From Citrobacter amalonaticus (GTDB lineage: Bacteria > Pseudomonadota > Gammaproteobacteria > Enterobacterales > Enterobacteriaceae): 64,000 bases of DNA. Numbering within the stretch: the first letter of the stretch is position 1; each line of letters starts with the position of its first letter. Below, in pieces: positions 45,750-55,498 of this stretch. Made by a program: the position numbers and the translations under genes. The stretch spans positions 496,001-560,000 of the forward strand of contig NZ_JAGTXM010000004.1 of assembly GCF_018252635.1 (NCBI RefSeq), read 5' to 3'. A model generated the notes under the pieces. That model saw only the letters and a list, made by a program, of their open reading frames with translations. It did no database searches and was not told where the DNA came from.

Positions 45750-45760
45750 TTGTAGGACAA
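45750..45760. promoter_or_regulatory. Candidate GntR operator upstream of the ManD-type gene
   Basis: TTGTAGGACAA, inside the longer inverted repeat GTTGT-agg-ACAAC (45749-45761), fits TNGTNNNACNA. It lies 70 bp upstream of the dehydratase start codon. Confidence 0.6.
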
Positions 45761-45830
45761 CTTACAAATAAGAGTCATGTCGTTCTTAATGTTACGACAT
45801 GCTGTAAATACGCTGAGTTGAGGAGTGAAA

Positions 45831-47084
45831 GTGAGTAATCTGAAGATCACCAATGTAAAAACGATTCTGACGGCGCCGGGCGGTATTGACCTGGCGGTTG
45901 TTAAGATTGAGACCAACGAACCCGGGCTGTATGGACTGGGATGCGCGACGTTTACCCAACGTATCTTTGCGGTAAAAAGCGCGATTGATGAGTACATGAC
46001 CCCCTTCCTGATGGGGAAAGATCCGACGCGTATTGAGGATATCTGGCAGTCGGGTGCGGTAAGTGGTTACTGGCGTAATGGACCTGTCATGAACAATGCG
46101 TTATCCGGTGTGGATATGGCACTGTGGGATATCAAGGGTAAGCTAGCTGGCATGCCGGTTTACGATCTGTTGGGCGGTAAATGCCGCGACGGGATCCCTC
46201 TGTACTGCCACACCGACGGCGGCGATGAAGTCGAAGTGGAAGATAATATCCGCGCCAGAATGGAAGAAGGTTATCAATATGTTCGCTGTCAGATGGGCAT
46301 GTATGGCGGCGCGGGAACTGATGACCTCAAACTGATCGCCACACAGCTGGCGCGAGCGAAAAATATTCAGCCGAAGCGCTCTCCGCGCAATAAAACGGCC
46401 GGTATCTACTTTGACCCGGACGCCTACGCAAAAAGTGTTCCGCGTTTGTTCGAGCATCTGCGTAACAAACTCGGTTTTGGCATCGAATTTATCCATGATG
46501 TACATGAGCGCGTAACGCCTGTCACCGCCATTAATCTGGCAAAAACGCTCGAACAGTATCAGTTATTTTATCTTGAAGATCCGGTCGCGCCGGAAAATAT
46601 TGATTGGTTGAAAATGCTGCGCCAGCAGTCATCCACACCGATTTCCATGGGGGAGTTATTTGTGAATGTGAATGAGTGGAAGCCGCTCATCGATAAGAAA
46701 CTGATCGACTATATTCGCTGCCACGTGAGCACCATCGGGGGCATTACGCCAGCGAAGAAACTCGCCGTCTATAGCGAACTGAACGGTGTGCGCACCGCCT
46801 GGCACGGGCCAGGAGACATCTCTCCTGTGGGGGTATGCGCTAATATGCATCTTGATTTGAGCTCACCAAACTTTGGCATTCAGGAATACACGCCAATGAA
46901 TGACGCGTTGCGCGATGTCTTCCCGGGCTGTCCTGAGATCGACCAGGGTTATGCGTACCTGAACGATAAACCGGGCCTGGGTATTGACCTTGATGAAGTC
47001 AAAGCAGCGAAATATCCGTGTGAGGGGGGGATCCCATCCTGGACAATGGCACGTACACCGGACGGTACAGCCTCAAGACCATAA
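45831..47084 (+). CDS. Enolase-superfamily D-mannonate/D-gluconate dehydratase-type protein (ManD subgroup, RspA-like)
   Basis: A 417-residue enolase-superfamily protein of the ManD subgroup (the family of E. coli RspA), which dehydrates D-mannonate and/or D-gluconate to 2-keto-3-deoxygluconate. Predicted Mg ligands are Asp223, Glu249 and Glu275, spaced 26 and 26 residues as in characterised ManD enzymes. His225 (DVHERV) and His325 (WHGPGD) sit at the usual acid/base positions. The GTG at 45831 has AGGAG 5 nt upstream and is preferred over GTG 45825. Many such proteins have low activity and occur in L-gulonate/L-idonate clusters with IdnD/IdnO-like enzymes, exactly the setting here. It is divergent from the SDR operon. 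Confidence 0.85.
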   Translation: MSNLKITNVKTILTAPGGIDLAVVKIETNEPGLYGLGCATFTQRIFAVKSAIDEYMTPFLMGKDPTRIEDIWQSGAVSGYWRNGPVMNNALSGVDMALWDIKGKLAGMPVYDLLGGKCRDGIPLYCHTDGGDEVEVEDNIRARMEEGYQYVRCQMGMYGGAGTDDLKLIATQLARAKNIQPKRSPRNKTAGIYFDPDAYAKSVPRLFEHLRNKLGFGIEFIHDVHERVTPVTAINLAKTLEQYQLFYLEDPVAPENIDWLKMLRQQSSTPISMGELFVNVNEWKPLIDKKLIDYIRCHVSTIGGITPAKKLAVYSELNGVRTAWHGPGDISPVGVCANMHLDLSSPNFGIQEYTPMNDALRDVFPGCPEIDQGYAYLNDKPGLGIDLDEVKAAKYPCEGGIPSWTMARTPDGTASRP

Positions 47085-47238
47085 ATAATAATGACCCGGT
47101 ATAGACTGCCGGGTCGTTTTCTTTGGTTCCCGTGAAAAGTTTCTATATGAAATTTGCGTTTGCCCCCCTCATCGATCAATCCACTTACCCTGCTCTCCCC
47201 CATAAAAGCTTGATGGATTTCCTCAACTACGGTTCCAC

Positions 47239-47604
47239 TCACCAGGCCTCTGGTTCTCTTAACATATGGACGATATTACACGGATTCATGATCCAGCCGC
47301 CGTTGAAACCGTCGGGCAACTGTTCTACTGCATCACAACGTACCACGCCGCACTGTTCGACGTATTTTTCTGCGGCATTGAAATGAGGTGTGAATAATTC
47401 CAGCCAGAGTTCAGCCTGACTGAGTCCCGGCGCTTCATCAATCCAGAGCCTGTTTGGCCCGAGTTCAAATCCGATCGCGGGCGGTTTATCAGCAATTTCG
47501 GGCAACCCGATAATATTCCGGTAAAAATCAATCGTCTGTTGATATTGATGTGATGGAACCTTCATCGCGATGTCGATGCCACCTTTGATATCTGGTTTAT
47601 TCAT
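47239..47604 (-). CDS. VOC (glyoxalase/bleomycin-resistance) family protein
   Basis: A 121-residue single-domain protein with the VOC beta-alpha-beta-beta-beta pattern (IAMKVPSHQYQQTIDFYRNIIGLPEI...GPNRLWIDEAP). Such domains bind a metal and act on small molecules (glyoxalases, dioxygenases) or sequester drugs; the substrate is unknown. It is transcribed divergently from tam with a short shared promoter region. Confidence 0.8.
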   Translation of the reverse strand: MNKPDIKGGIDIAMKVPSHQYQQTIDFYRNIIGLPEIADKPPAIGFELGPNRLWIDEAPGLSQAELWLELFTPHFNAAEKYVEQCGVVRCDAVEQLPDGFNGGWIMNPCNIVHMLREPEAW

Positions 47605-47695
47605 AAGGGATTTCCTTACCGCTCGCGAGCAATACTAAACTAGTATAGTTCATACCTTGTGCTCGCTTAGCCAACCAATAACGGGAGAATTGATG

Positions 47696-48454
47696 ATGTC
47701 CGACTGGAATCCGGCGTTATATATGCGGTACGGTGCAGAACGCTCAAGACCCGCCGCTGAGCTGCTGGCCAGAATTCAACTTGAGCATGTCTCTTCTGTG
47801 GTTGATTTGGGCTGCGGACCTGGTAACAGTACGACGCTGTTGCAACAGCGCTGGCCTGGCGCGAGTATCACCGGCGTTGATACCTCCCCGGCGATGCTGG
47901 ATGAGGCGCGAAAGGCCTTACCAAATTGTCATTTCGTTGAAGCGGATATTCGTCAGTTTCAGCCTATCACTCCGCCCGATGTCATTTACGCAAATGCCTC
48001 TTTGCAGTGGATCCCCGATCATTATGATCTGTTTCCCCGGCTCGTCGCCCTGCTAAACGTTGACGGCATTCTGGCTGTGCAAATGCCAGATAACTGGCTG
48101 GAGCCTTCGCACGTTTTGATGCGTGAGGTGGCCTATGAACAGGATTATCCGAATCGTGGTCGCGACCCCCTACCCGGCGTTCACGCCTATTACGACATTC
48201 TGAGCGAGGCGGGATGCGACGTTGACATCTGGCGCACGACCTATTATCACAAGATGCGTTCCCATCAGGCGATTATTGACTGGGTCAGCGCGACAGGTTT
48301 ACGGCCCTGGCTGCAGGACCTGAATGAACACGAGCGGCAACGGTTCCTGAATCGCTATCATCAACTGCTACAAGAGCAATACCCGCTTCAGGAAGATAAC
48401 CAGATACTACTGGCCTTTCCCCGCCTGTTTCTGGTTGCGCGCCGCCAGTCCTGA
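47696..48454 (+). CDS. tam: Trans-aconitate 2-methyltransferase
   Basis: A 252-residue cytoplasmic SAM-dependent methyltransferase that methyl-esterifies trans-aconitate, a toxic by-product of the TCA cycle. The SAM-binding motif [11 protein letters not shown] lies at 35-45. The sequence and length match E. coli Tam, beginning MSDWNP. Of two adjacent ATGs, 47696 has the better spacing (8 nt) to GGGAG. In E. coli tam lies between the lsr operon and yneE; here the lsr side is occupied by the VOC gene and sugar-acid cluster. Confidence 0.95.
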   Translation: MSDWNPALYMRYGAERSRPAAELLARIQLEHVSSVVDLGCGPGNSTTLLQQRWPGASITGVDTSPAMLDEARKALPNCHFVEADIRQFQPITPPDVIYANASLQWIPDHYDLFPRLVALLNVDGILAVQMPDNWLEPSHVLMREVAYEQDYPNRGRDPLPGVHAYYDILSEAGCDVDIWRTTYYHKMRSHQAIIDWVSATGLRPWLQDLNEHERQRFLNRYHQLLQEQYPLQEDNQILLAFPRLFLVARRQS

Positions 48455-48456
48455 TC

Positions 48457-48939
48457 TCACTCTCTCAGCGGACAGGCTGCTTTCCAGGCGGCCAGCTTCG
48501 CTTTATTATTCCCTGTCGGCCGTGATAATAGCCATTGTGAAAGCTGACGATCGTCCATTGCGGTACTCTTCTTTACCTGACGAGTTGCAGGTGCCACTTT
48601 GGAAGACGGCGCCGTTAAGATTGCTGCCGTCGCTGGAGAGTGTATTTTGACTAATAGCTGACAATGTCCGCCCCGCACTGCCGTCTTGCGAACGCTGAAT
48701 TCGATGTCGCGTTTATCGTGGCGGTGACAGAGATAATGCAGTATCCCGCTGGCCCGGCGCAGGTCAATATGAAATGCCTGGCTTACGTCATTGCGCGAAA
48801 ACTCCTTATTGCGCAAAAATCCCCACCAGGCAACGGCTCTGAACAGCGGCATTTCCCCTAAATGCTGGATTTCTTCGGGCATGTGAAAACGGTGCTCCAC
48901 GCGTCTTTTCGTGGTGGAGGACGATAGATTAATAAACAT
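48457..48939 (-). CDS. CaiF/GrlA-family transcriptional regulator
   Basis: A 160-residue protein with a CaiF/GrlA-type DNA-binding domain: MPEEIQHLGEMPLFRAVAWWGFLRNKEFSRNDVSQAFHIDLRRASGILHYLCHR is the characteristic helical stretch (about residues 19-72), followed by a basic, low-complexity tail. CaiF controls carnitine metabolism and GrlA activates LEE genes in attaching-effacing pathogens; other members sit beside fimbrial or autotransporter genes. The ATG at 48939 has AAGGGA upstream and is preferred to the longer frame. The autotransporter gene is its upstream neighbour on the same strand, so it is a candidate regulator of that gene. It is convergent with tam (2-bp gap). Confidence 0.78.
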   Translation of the reverse strand: MFINLSSSTTKRRVEHRFHMPEEIQHLGEMPLFRAVAWWGFLRNKEFSRNDVSQAFHIDLRRASGILHYLCHRHDKRDIEFSVRKTAVRGGHCQLLVKIHSPATAAILTAPSSKVAPATRQVKKSTAMDDRQLSQWLLSRPTGNNKAKLAAWKAACPLRE

Positions 48940-49169
48940 CGCGTTCCCTTGATAACGTTTGGCCTGACTATCAGGTGGATTAAAAGTGTCCAATACATTT
49001 ATCACGCAAATAGAGTGGATTTATTTGATCTCAACGCGACTGCGATAAATCACTTTAATTACCTTGTAACGGAGGTTTCCTGCGTTATTCGTCAGGTAAT
49101 AGAGTGATGCAGTCTATTAATTCACACTTTTCGTTAATAGCTCAGGGAGCTGTTGGTGTTAAAGACATC

Positions 49170-49195
49170 CCCGCGCATTCTGCAGAATGCGCGGG
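49170..49195. terminator. Perfect 26-bp palindrome downstream of the autotransporter gene
   Basis: CCCGCGCATTCTG and its exact complement CAGAATGCGCGGG meet without a loop at 49170-49195, only 8 bp after the autotransporter stop codon. The RNA would form a very stable hairpin. T-runs are short (TTTAT on the plus strand), so it may act as an RNA stabiliser or a protein-binding site as well as a terminator. Confidence 0.6.
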
Positions 49196-49203
49196 TTTAT
49201 GCG

Positions 49204-51993
49204 TTAAAAGAGCAGCTTCAGACCAAGCACTGCCTGGGTATCGCTAAATCCCTCACTGCCAATCTGCTGACCAATATTTCCCCACAGATGCAAGCGCGAA
49301 TTTATTTTTGCCTCAACGCCCGTTCTGAGCTCTGCAATATTTTTCGCTCCATCAACCGAGCCACTGATCTCATTCATTGAGATCGCATCATTACGCGTAT
49401 TATGCAGCCAGTTCAATTCAACAAAAGGCTGAAAGTGTCGATCTTTACCTTTGTCGCGAACAGAATAGCCCTGCATAAAGGCTTTTACTCCAAGACGACT
49501 TTGTAGATTACCCTTCCCTTTATCCCGCACCCATGTGCCGTTATCTTCACGGTGATCGTCGGCAGATACGCCCATCCAGATTAGCTGTGCTTGCGGTTGC
49601 AACCAGTAACTCCGTCGCGGTTGTTCAGCCAGTTTAACGGTATGCCCCATCTCAAGAGACGCGGTTATTCCTTTCGAGCGATAGCGTTCTTCCGCCAGAG
49701 ATTCTCCGCGCACCGTGTTATCAAACCAGTTGTAGAGCACCCATGCGTCGAGCCAGGTCCCTTCCTTCGCGGGGTTATCAGCATACCAGGTTGCATACAA
49801 GCCTGCGCTGTAACCCGAAACCGTGCCGTCGGCACGATAATGGGATAAAGATGAGCGGGTATTGCTCTGACTGTTGGCATAACCAGTCATGACACCAAGA
49901 TGCCAGCGATCCTCCAGACCGGAACTCCACTGAGCCAGATCGCCGCCAATTTGTACCACATAACGATTACTCTGGCTGCTTAACTGCCCGGAACGGTCAT
50001 GAAAACGAGTATGCCCGCCAACATTACGTAACCACAGACTGGTGACACGCGTTTCCCCAGTGAACGGATCGATATACTGCGTTTCACCTAACCGATCGTG
50101 CAAACGGGTAACAAACAGGGTGTTAGCCGCCCTGCGGTTTGCCAGGTAGGCCCCCATTTCCGGGCGCATCACCGCAGCGGATGAGCGCTCGACGCCAGGG
50201 GATGGCGCAGGCAAGGGCTTCTGATCACCTTCTTCCGGTTCGATAATCGGGTCAGGATCATCTGTCGGATCCGTATCGTCAATTGGCGCCCAGGTATTGA
50301 CCAGATACCAGTGGTTGGAATCCATGATCCCGTCGTCATTTTCACTTTTAACGCCGCGCAAAAGCGCGTAGTCATACCCGCCGGCAACCAGACGGTTTTG
50401 GGCAACAAATTCCCCCGCTGAATCCCCTGCAACCTGGACTACTCGCGTACCGTTCAAATCACCAATCGCGGCACTGCCTAATTCCCGCAACACGACCCGG
50501 GTTGTTCCTGCCGTGTTTCCTGAAACATTAAGCTGGTTAACCACGGGCTTTTGCTGTACTTGATTCTGTGTGGTGTTCAGGATCAGTAAACCATTGTCAC
50601 TGGCATAATCGCCGCTGACCGTCAAGACGCTGCTGGACAGCGCCAGAGCATCACGGTTGGCCAACGGATTGCCAAAGCTCAGCCTCCCGCTAAGCTGAAG
50701 TGACTGAATAGTCTGACTGTAACCGTTTAGATCGAGTGTGGCACCTTCCCCGACGGCGAAATCAGAATTCGGGCTAAAACCTGTAACGCTTCCGGCGCTG
50801 AGTGTTCCGCGACTGATGTGAGTATTTCCGGTATAACGATTATCGCCGTTCAGTTGCGTTGTGCCCGGCCCACTGTGGTTTACATTACCATAGCCTACAA
50901 CTGATGCATTCACAGAATAATCATCGCTGGTGTGGTTAAAGTTCAGGGTTGCTGTACTGATATTTTGATTTATGTTACTCAGAATAATGAGCGGCGTGTC
51001 GATATATCCCGCTTTTTGCGCGGTTTCGCCGGGTTTGCCACCGATATTAATTGTAGCGGTACTTCCTGTCCCAATACCGAGCCTGATTCTATCCCCTGCC
51101 TTAACTTTGCCGCCATTACTGATATTGAGTTCGCCTTTGGCATCATTTGGATTGACATCAACCCCTCCCAAAATAAGTGATGTACCAACCTCTAAAAGAG
51201 AATTTCCTCCATCGACATTGACGACGCCGTTTCCTTTGCGAATTGTGTTTAACGTCTTTCCGACATAGCCAATGTTCATATGGTTACGCACAGAGAGTTG
51301 TCCACCATTTAAAATATCCAGTCGGCCCTGTGCTTGATCGCCCACAACAGCCCAACCGGAGTTGATCGACGAGTTATCACCTTCAATCGTAGTCAGTCCT
51401 TTTGCATCAGCATAATACTCACCAATACGCAGTTCGCCAATATTAGAGATCTGACTTCCCTCTTTAACAGTTAATGTCCCATCGCCGTCATTTTTACCCA
51501 CAAACAAATTCTTGCCGCTTAGATCCCATTGCGCACCTGTAGTTAACGTCACAATACCGGCGGTAGCATCACCAATGGTGCCTGTTAATGATTTAATGGT
51601 ACGCCCGATTATTGTAAGTTCGCCTTTTGTTCCTTTGCCGACTGTCAGGGAGCCAAACTCACGCCAACCCGGTTCGTCATTCTCTTCGGCAGATAAAATC
51701 ACCTGGTCATTATTGTTAATAAGAACACTACTGTTTGGGGCTGTGGGCGTCCAGATCCCCATAACGTTATTTGCCGTTTTAAGCTTTTTCTCAACACAAT
51801 AGGTTGCCGATTCACTTTCGCAGCGTATCTCTTCTGCTAACAGACTTGTCGGGGCAATAAGACCGGTGGAGGCAAGTAACAGTCCCTGAATAACCGGCAA
51901 TGGTGACAGAGACTTTATTGATAATAGTGATGGCGTCGGCTTCTTTATATCGACGCGTGGGGTTGTGTTCATTCCTGAGTGAATAGCGTTCAT
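49204..51993 (-). CDS. AIDA-type autotransporter adhesin (type Va secretion)
   Basis: A 929-residue classical autotransporter. An extended N-terminal signal region (about 1-53, with LPVIQGLLLASTGLIAPTSLLA as the hydrophobic part) is followed by a passenger domain of repeated beta-helix motifs (GELTIIG, GTLTVKEGSQISN, GRLDILNGGQLSV, GVVNVDGGNSLLEVG, GELNISNGGKV), an autochaperone-like segment (NGLLILNTTQ...), an acidic/proline-rich linker (about 600-635) and a C-terminal beta-barrel (about 660-929) ending in Leu-Phe. The passenger is short and has only two cysteines near its start, as in AIDA/Ag43-like adhesins. GGAGG ribosome-binding site. The CaiF/GrlA-like gene follows it. Confidence 0.92.
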   Translation of the reverse strand: MNAIHSGMNTTPRVDIKKPTPSLLSIKSLSPLPVIQGLLLASTGLIAPTSLLAEEIRCESESATYCVEKKLKTANNVMGIWTPTAPNSSVLINNNDQVILSAEENDEPGWREFGSLTVGKGTKGELTIIGRTIKSLTGTIGDATAGIVTLTTGAQWDLSGKNLFVGKNDGDGTLTVKEGSQISNIGELRIGEYYADAKGLTTIEGDNSSINSGWAVVGDQAQGRLDILNGGQLSVRNHMNIGYVGKTLNTIRKGNGVVNVDGGNSLLEVGTSLILGGVDVNPNDAKGELNISNGGKVKAGDRIRLGIGTGSTATINIGGKPGETAQKAGYIDTPLIILSNINQNISTATLNFNHTSDDYSVNASVVGYGNVNHSGPGTTQLNGDNRYTGNTHISRGTLSAGSVTGFSPNSDFAVGEGATLDLNGYSQTIQSLQLSGRLSFGNPLANRDALALSSSVLTVSGDYASDNGLLILNTTQNQVQQKPVVNQLNVSGNTAGTTRVVLRELGSAAIGDLNGTRVVQVAGDSAGEFVAQNRLVAGGYDYALLRGVKSENDDGIMDSNHWYLVNTWAPIDDTDPTDDPDPIIEPEEGDQKPLPAPSPGVERSSAAVMRPEMGAYLANRRAANTLFVTRLHDRLGETQYIDPFTGETRVTSLWLRNVGGHTRFHDRSGQLSSQSNRYVVQIGGDLAQWSSGLEDRWHLGVMTGYANSQSNTRSSLSHYRADGTVSGYSAGLYATWYADNPAKEGTWLDAWVLYNWFDNTVRGESLAEERYRSKGITASLEMGHTVKLAEQPRRSYWLQPQAQLIWMGVSADDHREDNGTWVRDKGKGNLQSRLGVKAFMQGYSVRDKGKDRHFQPFVELNWLHNTRNDAISMNEISGSVDGAKNIAELRTGVEAKINSRLHLWGNIGQQIGSEGFSDTQAVLGLKLLF

Positions 51994-52216
51994 AGATAAT
52001 CCTCCTGATCATCGTTTAACATCCTGATATGCGCTGATGGCATGCGGATGTTTTAAGAACGCCTTAAGTCCCTTATCAAGAGATATTTATGATCGTACAG
52101 AAATTATGTGGCCATTATCTGAAATTCAATCATCAGTAATAAGATAATCCTAAAAAGTGGCATTAGTGCATTGACACGCACAGTCTGTCGTTCATTTACT
52201 GGAAGATTCCTTACTT

Positions 52217-53131
52217 TCACGTCAGTTGGTAGTGCTTATCCGGCATCAGTTTTGGCGGAATAGCCGATTCATCATTCATTTGCAGGAGGTCGATTTCGAT
52301 TGCGTTGCAGATGGCATCAAGAGGTAAATCATTATTTTCTGTGCCAAACGGATCCTCCAGCTCTTCTGCCAGGGCGTCCAGAGAAATGAAGGTGTAGGAG
52401 ATGAGTACCGAAATAAAAGGCGTCATATAATGCAAATCGACCACCAGGGCAAAAGGCAGCATGATGCAAAAAAGGTAAACGGTGCGATGGAGAATTAGCG
52501 TATAGGCAAACGGCACCGGCGTATTGGCAATTCTTTCGCAGCCGGCAAGAACGGCGGACATGTCATTCAATCGATTGTTTAAACTATGAAACAGGATATC
52601 CGAAAGTTGCCCGTCGCGGCGACGTGTTGCCAGCCATTCTCCCATTATCAGCAAAATGCGGTTTGCCGGAGAGTGAGAGGCAAACACGCGCTGCAGATCT
52701 TCCGCGCTAAGATACTTCGCTAACGACTCTGCCTGCGGTTTGCGCCGCAGCGTCATACGCAGACAGTGTGCGAAGGCGATTTGCAGCCGGACAAACTGCC
52801 CTAACTCGCGATCGTCCGGTAAAACCGTTTTGACTTCCCGCAACAACGAACGAGACGCGATCATCAGTTGTCCCCAGAGTTGACGCGCCTCGACATAACG
52901 TGAATAACAGGCATTATTGCGAAAGCCCAGAAAGATAGCGATCGCCACGCCGAGAATGCTGAACGGTGCGAGGGTAAATTTGATGCCCAGCATCGTATAC
53001 CACGGAAGCAGGACAATCACGGCAATAGACAGCAGGAAGTTGAGCAATAAGCGGGAAGAAATTTTTGCCAGTACAGAGCCGTGCCAGACGAAGATCAGGC
53101 GCAGCCAATGCTGCTGAGGACGAACAATCAT
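52217..53131 (-). CDS. yneE: Bestrophin-family inner-membrane protein YneE
   Basis: A 304-residue membrane protein of the bestrophin/UPF0187 family, bacterial homologues of ligand-gated anion/cation channels. The N-terminal helices (FLLSIAVIVLLPWYTMLG; LGVAIAIFLGFRNNACYSRYVEARQLWG) and the conserved LEDPFGTENNDLPLD motif near the C-terminus are typical. It lies between tam (through the autotransporter insertion) and uxaB, as in E. coli. Confidence 0.93.
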   Translation of the reverse strand: MIVRPQQHWLRLIFVWHGSVLAKISSRLLLNFLLSIAVIVLLPWYTMLGIKFTLAPFSILGVAIAIFLGFRNNACYSRYVEARQLWGQLMIASRSLLREVKTVLPDDRELGQFVRLQIAFAHCLRMTLRRKPQAESLAKYLSAEDLQRVFASHSPANRILLIMGEWLATRRRDGQLSDILFHSLNNRLNDMSAVLAGCERIANTPVPFAYTLILHRTVYLFCIMLPFALVVDLHYMTPFISVLISYTFISLDALAEELEDPFGTENNDLPLDAICNAIEIDLLQMNDESAIPPKLMPDKHYQLT

Positions 53132-53305
53132 GACGATTTTCTGGAAAGAGACGAATCCCGCTATTAAACGTGATCTGGATCAAACATTCAAGTCCATTGC
53201 GCGTGACGTTGTCACCTGTCAGGCGTTGACTGACCTTTTTATGCACAGGTGTTACTGCGGGTATATTTTATTAATCATGTTGTATGTTGTAACTATAATG
53301 ATGGT

Positions 53306-53330
53306 ATAAAAAACCCGGCTTTAGCCGGGT
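53306..53330 (-). terminator. Rho-independent terminator of uxaB
   Basis: Arms ACCCGGC/GCCGGGT (53313-53319, 53324-53330) with loop TTTA are followed on the minus strand by a run of six Ts, 7 nt after the uxaB stop codon. Confidence 0.9.
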
Positions 53331-53337
53331 CACTGTG

Positions 53338-54789
53338 TTAGCACAGCGGCTTCACCGCTTCACGCATGCCTTTTGACAGAATGGCATCGAGATCGGCAGT
53401 CACCTGCTCAACCAACCCCGTGACTTTCGTCAGGTCCTGTTCCCAGTGCGCTTCTACCGCCAGAACATCATTCACAAGCTGCTGAGTCGTGATCTGACGA
53501 TCGCCATGTTGGCTCCAGAGCTGTTGGAAACGGGTGATCCAGTGCGCGTCATCCTGAACCGGGTAAGCCTCTCCGTTACGCTCACCGCGATAGAAAGCAA
53601 TCAAAGCGGCTAACGCGAAAGTCAGACGAGCCGGCAGTTTTCCGCTCGCCTTCTGCCCTGCCAGCAACTGCGGAAGAATACGGGTACGGAATTTAGTCAT
53701 CCCGTTAAGCGCAATCGACAGTAGTTGGTGCTTGATGTACGGGTTGCGAAAGCGTCCGGTTACCGCACTGGCAAATGATTCCAGTTCATCACGCGGCAGA
53801 TCGAGAACCGGGATGATCTCCTCATAAATCGCTTTTTCGACGAAGGCACAAATCTCTGTGTCATTCATCGCCTCACCGACGGTATCCAGTCCGGCCTGAA
53901 ATGCCACCGGTACCAGCGCGGTGTGCGCGCCGTTAAGGATGGCGACTTTACGCTCTTTATACGGCTTAATATCATCCACAATCAGAACGTTAAGCGGATA
54001 TTTGTCGAGACGCAGTTCTGTGGCCAGTGATTTCGGCCCCTGAATGACAAACAGGTAGAAATGTTCGGCGGTATCGAGGAAAGCGTCGTGATAGCCCAGG
54101 TCGGCTTCCAGTTGCGCCGCTTCATCGCGCGGGTAGCCCGTGACGATTCGGTCCACCAGCGTGGAGCAGAAGACGTTGGCCTGATCCAGCCAGGTGACAA
54201 AAGCCGCAGGCAGTGCCCACTCTTGAGCATAGCGCAGCACAAGTTCACGCAGCGCATCACCATTATAATCAATCAGTTCGCAAGGGATGATGATCCAGCC
54301 TTTATCCTGCGCGCCGTTGAAATGACTGTAGCGTTCAAACAACAGACGCGTCAGTTTCGCCGGATAACTGACCGCTGGCGCATCATCAAATTTATCACCG
54401 GCATGATAGCTGATGCCCGCTTCCGTGGTGTTAGAGAATACAAAACGCATCTCAGGATTGTGCGCCAGTTTCAGGAACGCATCGTAATCACCGTAAACGC
54501 TAATTTCACGATTTACCGAACGAATCAAACGAGCATCGCTGACGGCTTCGCCCTGTTCATTCAAACCACGAATGATTGTCGTGTAAAGGCCATCCTGCGT
54601 ACTGAGTGACGGTGGGAATGTACTTTCGATAGGTCGAACAATGACCACACCAGAATTCAGATCGGTATGTTCATTCAGTAGATCAACTTGCCAGTCAACA
54701 AAGGCGCGAAGGAAGTTACCTTCACCAAACTGAATGATGCGTTCAGGATAGTGAGCACCGGGAAAATCGCGACGGTTAAGTGTTTTCAC
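53338..54789 (-). CDS. uxaB: Tagaturonate reductase (altronate oxidoreductase) UxaB
   Basis: A 483-residue NAD-dependent polyol/hexonate dehydrogenase, the same length as E. coli UxaB, which reduces D-tagaturonate to D-altronate in galacturonate catabolism. It begins [30 protein letters not shown], with the family cofactor motif. A candidate UxuR/ExuR-type operator (54826-54843) lies upstream. Confidence 0.95.
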   Translation of the reverse strand: MKTLNRRDFPGAHYPERIIQFGEGNFLRAFVDWQVDLLNEHTDLNSGVVIVRPIESTFPPSLSTQDGLYTTIIRGLNEQGEAVSDARLIRSVNREISVYGDYDAFLKLAHNPEMRFVFSNTTEAGISYHAGDKFDDAPAVSYPAKLTRLLFERYSHFNGAQDKGWIIIPCELIDYNGDALRELVLRYAQEWALPAAFVTWLDQANVFCSTLVDRIVTGYPRDEAAQLEADLGYHDAFLDTAEHFYLFVIQGPKSLATELRLDKYPLNVLIVDDIKPYKERKVAILNGAHTALVPVAFQAGLDTVGEAMNDTEICAFVEKAIYEEIIPVLDLPRDELESFASAVTGRFRNPYIKHQLLSIALNGMTKFRTRILPQLLAGQKASGKLPARLTFALAALIAFYRGERNGEAYPVQDDAHWITRFQQLWSQHGDRQITTQQLVNDVLAVEAHWEQDLTKVTGLVEQVTADLDAILSKGMREAVKPLC

Positions 54790-54816
54790 AATGGGTTCCC
54801 TTTCGATTAGTCATAC

Positions 54817-54843
54817 AACCTGATTAAATTGGTAGAACAGGTT
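54817..54843. promoter_or_regulatory. Candidate UxuR/ExuR-type operator upstream of uxaB
   Basis: An AAATTGGTA half-site (54826-54834) followed by CAGGTT, within an inverted repeat AACCTG/CAGGTT (54817-54822, 54838-54843), lies 30-50 bp upstream of uxaB. It only partly fits the ExuR/UxuR palindrome. Confidence 0.35.
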
Positions 54844-54895
54844 AGCAAAACTTTTCGAGAGTAAAACCCTGTTTTGATCAATTCATGACAACTAT

Positions 54896-55423
54896 TTATA
54901 GAGATTTATAGAAAAGCGTGGTCCCTGTCAGCTTTCCATCGGGCATCAGCGCATAATCGGGGATCTCACCGGCTTTGAGCCAACCGCAAGAGTGGTAGAA
55001 CAACTCAGCATCGCTTCCCGTTGCGGTATCCAGCACCAGCTGCGTTTTTTGCTGCTGTACTGCGCATGTTTCCAGCGCCATCATCAGCTGACGGGCTAAT
55101 CCCTGGCGACGCGCGCTGGAATGAACGAGCAGTTTTGCCACGTCAGCGCGATGAGGTTGGTTTTCCGGTTGCTGAAGAATGAGTTGCACCGTGCCGACAA
55201 TCACGCCTGAAGGGTTATCGACTGCAAGAACAACGCGCTCCCCTCTGCCTGCGCTTTGCGCGACATCATGCCAGAACACACGTGCTTTTGACTGTGTAAA
55301 CGGTAAAAGAAAACTGACCGATGCGCCACGTGCAACGCAGTCGATCAGGACATCACAAAGCTCATCGATTCTTGCTTCGATGGCGGCTGCATCCAGTACA
55401 TAACAGGGTTTTGATGGGGGCAT
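54896..55423 (-). CDS. GNAT-family N-acetyltransferase
   Basis: A 175-residue GNAT-fold protein with the acetyl-CoA-binding motif (LLVHSSARRQGLARQLM, corresponding to the Q/RxxGxG/A pattern) at about residues 104-120 and the downstream LVLDTATGSDAELFYHSCGW strand, as in many small-molecule acetyltransferases. Substrate unknown. It lies between uxaB and dgcF, a position not occupied by such a gene in the E. coli K-12 order as I know it. Confidence 0.82.
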   Translation of the reverse strand: MPPSKPCYVLDAAAIEARIDELCDVLIDCVARGASVSFLLPFTQSKARVFWHDVAQSAGRGERVVLAVDNPSGVIVGTVQLILQQPENQPHRADVAKLLVHSSARRQGLARQLMMALETCAVQQQKTQLVLDTATGSDAELFYHSCGWLKAGEIPDYALMPDGKLTGTTLFYKSL

Positions 55424-55498
55424 GTTGTCTCCTTAAAGTGAGACAACACCATGCAATCAACATTGTGATAACACAACAGCGGGTGACATAGGATATTG

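Larger units (their letters stand above)
45494..45830. promoter_or_regulatory. Divergent control region of the sugar-acid cluster
   Basis: This 337-bp spacer separates the SDR operon and the ManD-type gene. It carries two TNGTNNNACNA-type sites (45516-45526; 45750-45760), a CRP-like site TTTGA-N6-TCACA (45680-45695) and an 8-bp perfect inverted repeat CATGTCGT/ACGACATG (45776-45783, 45794-45801). No gene is evident. Confidence 0.6.
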
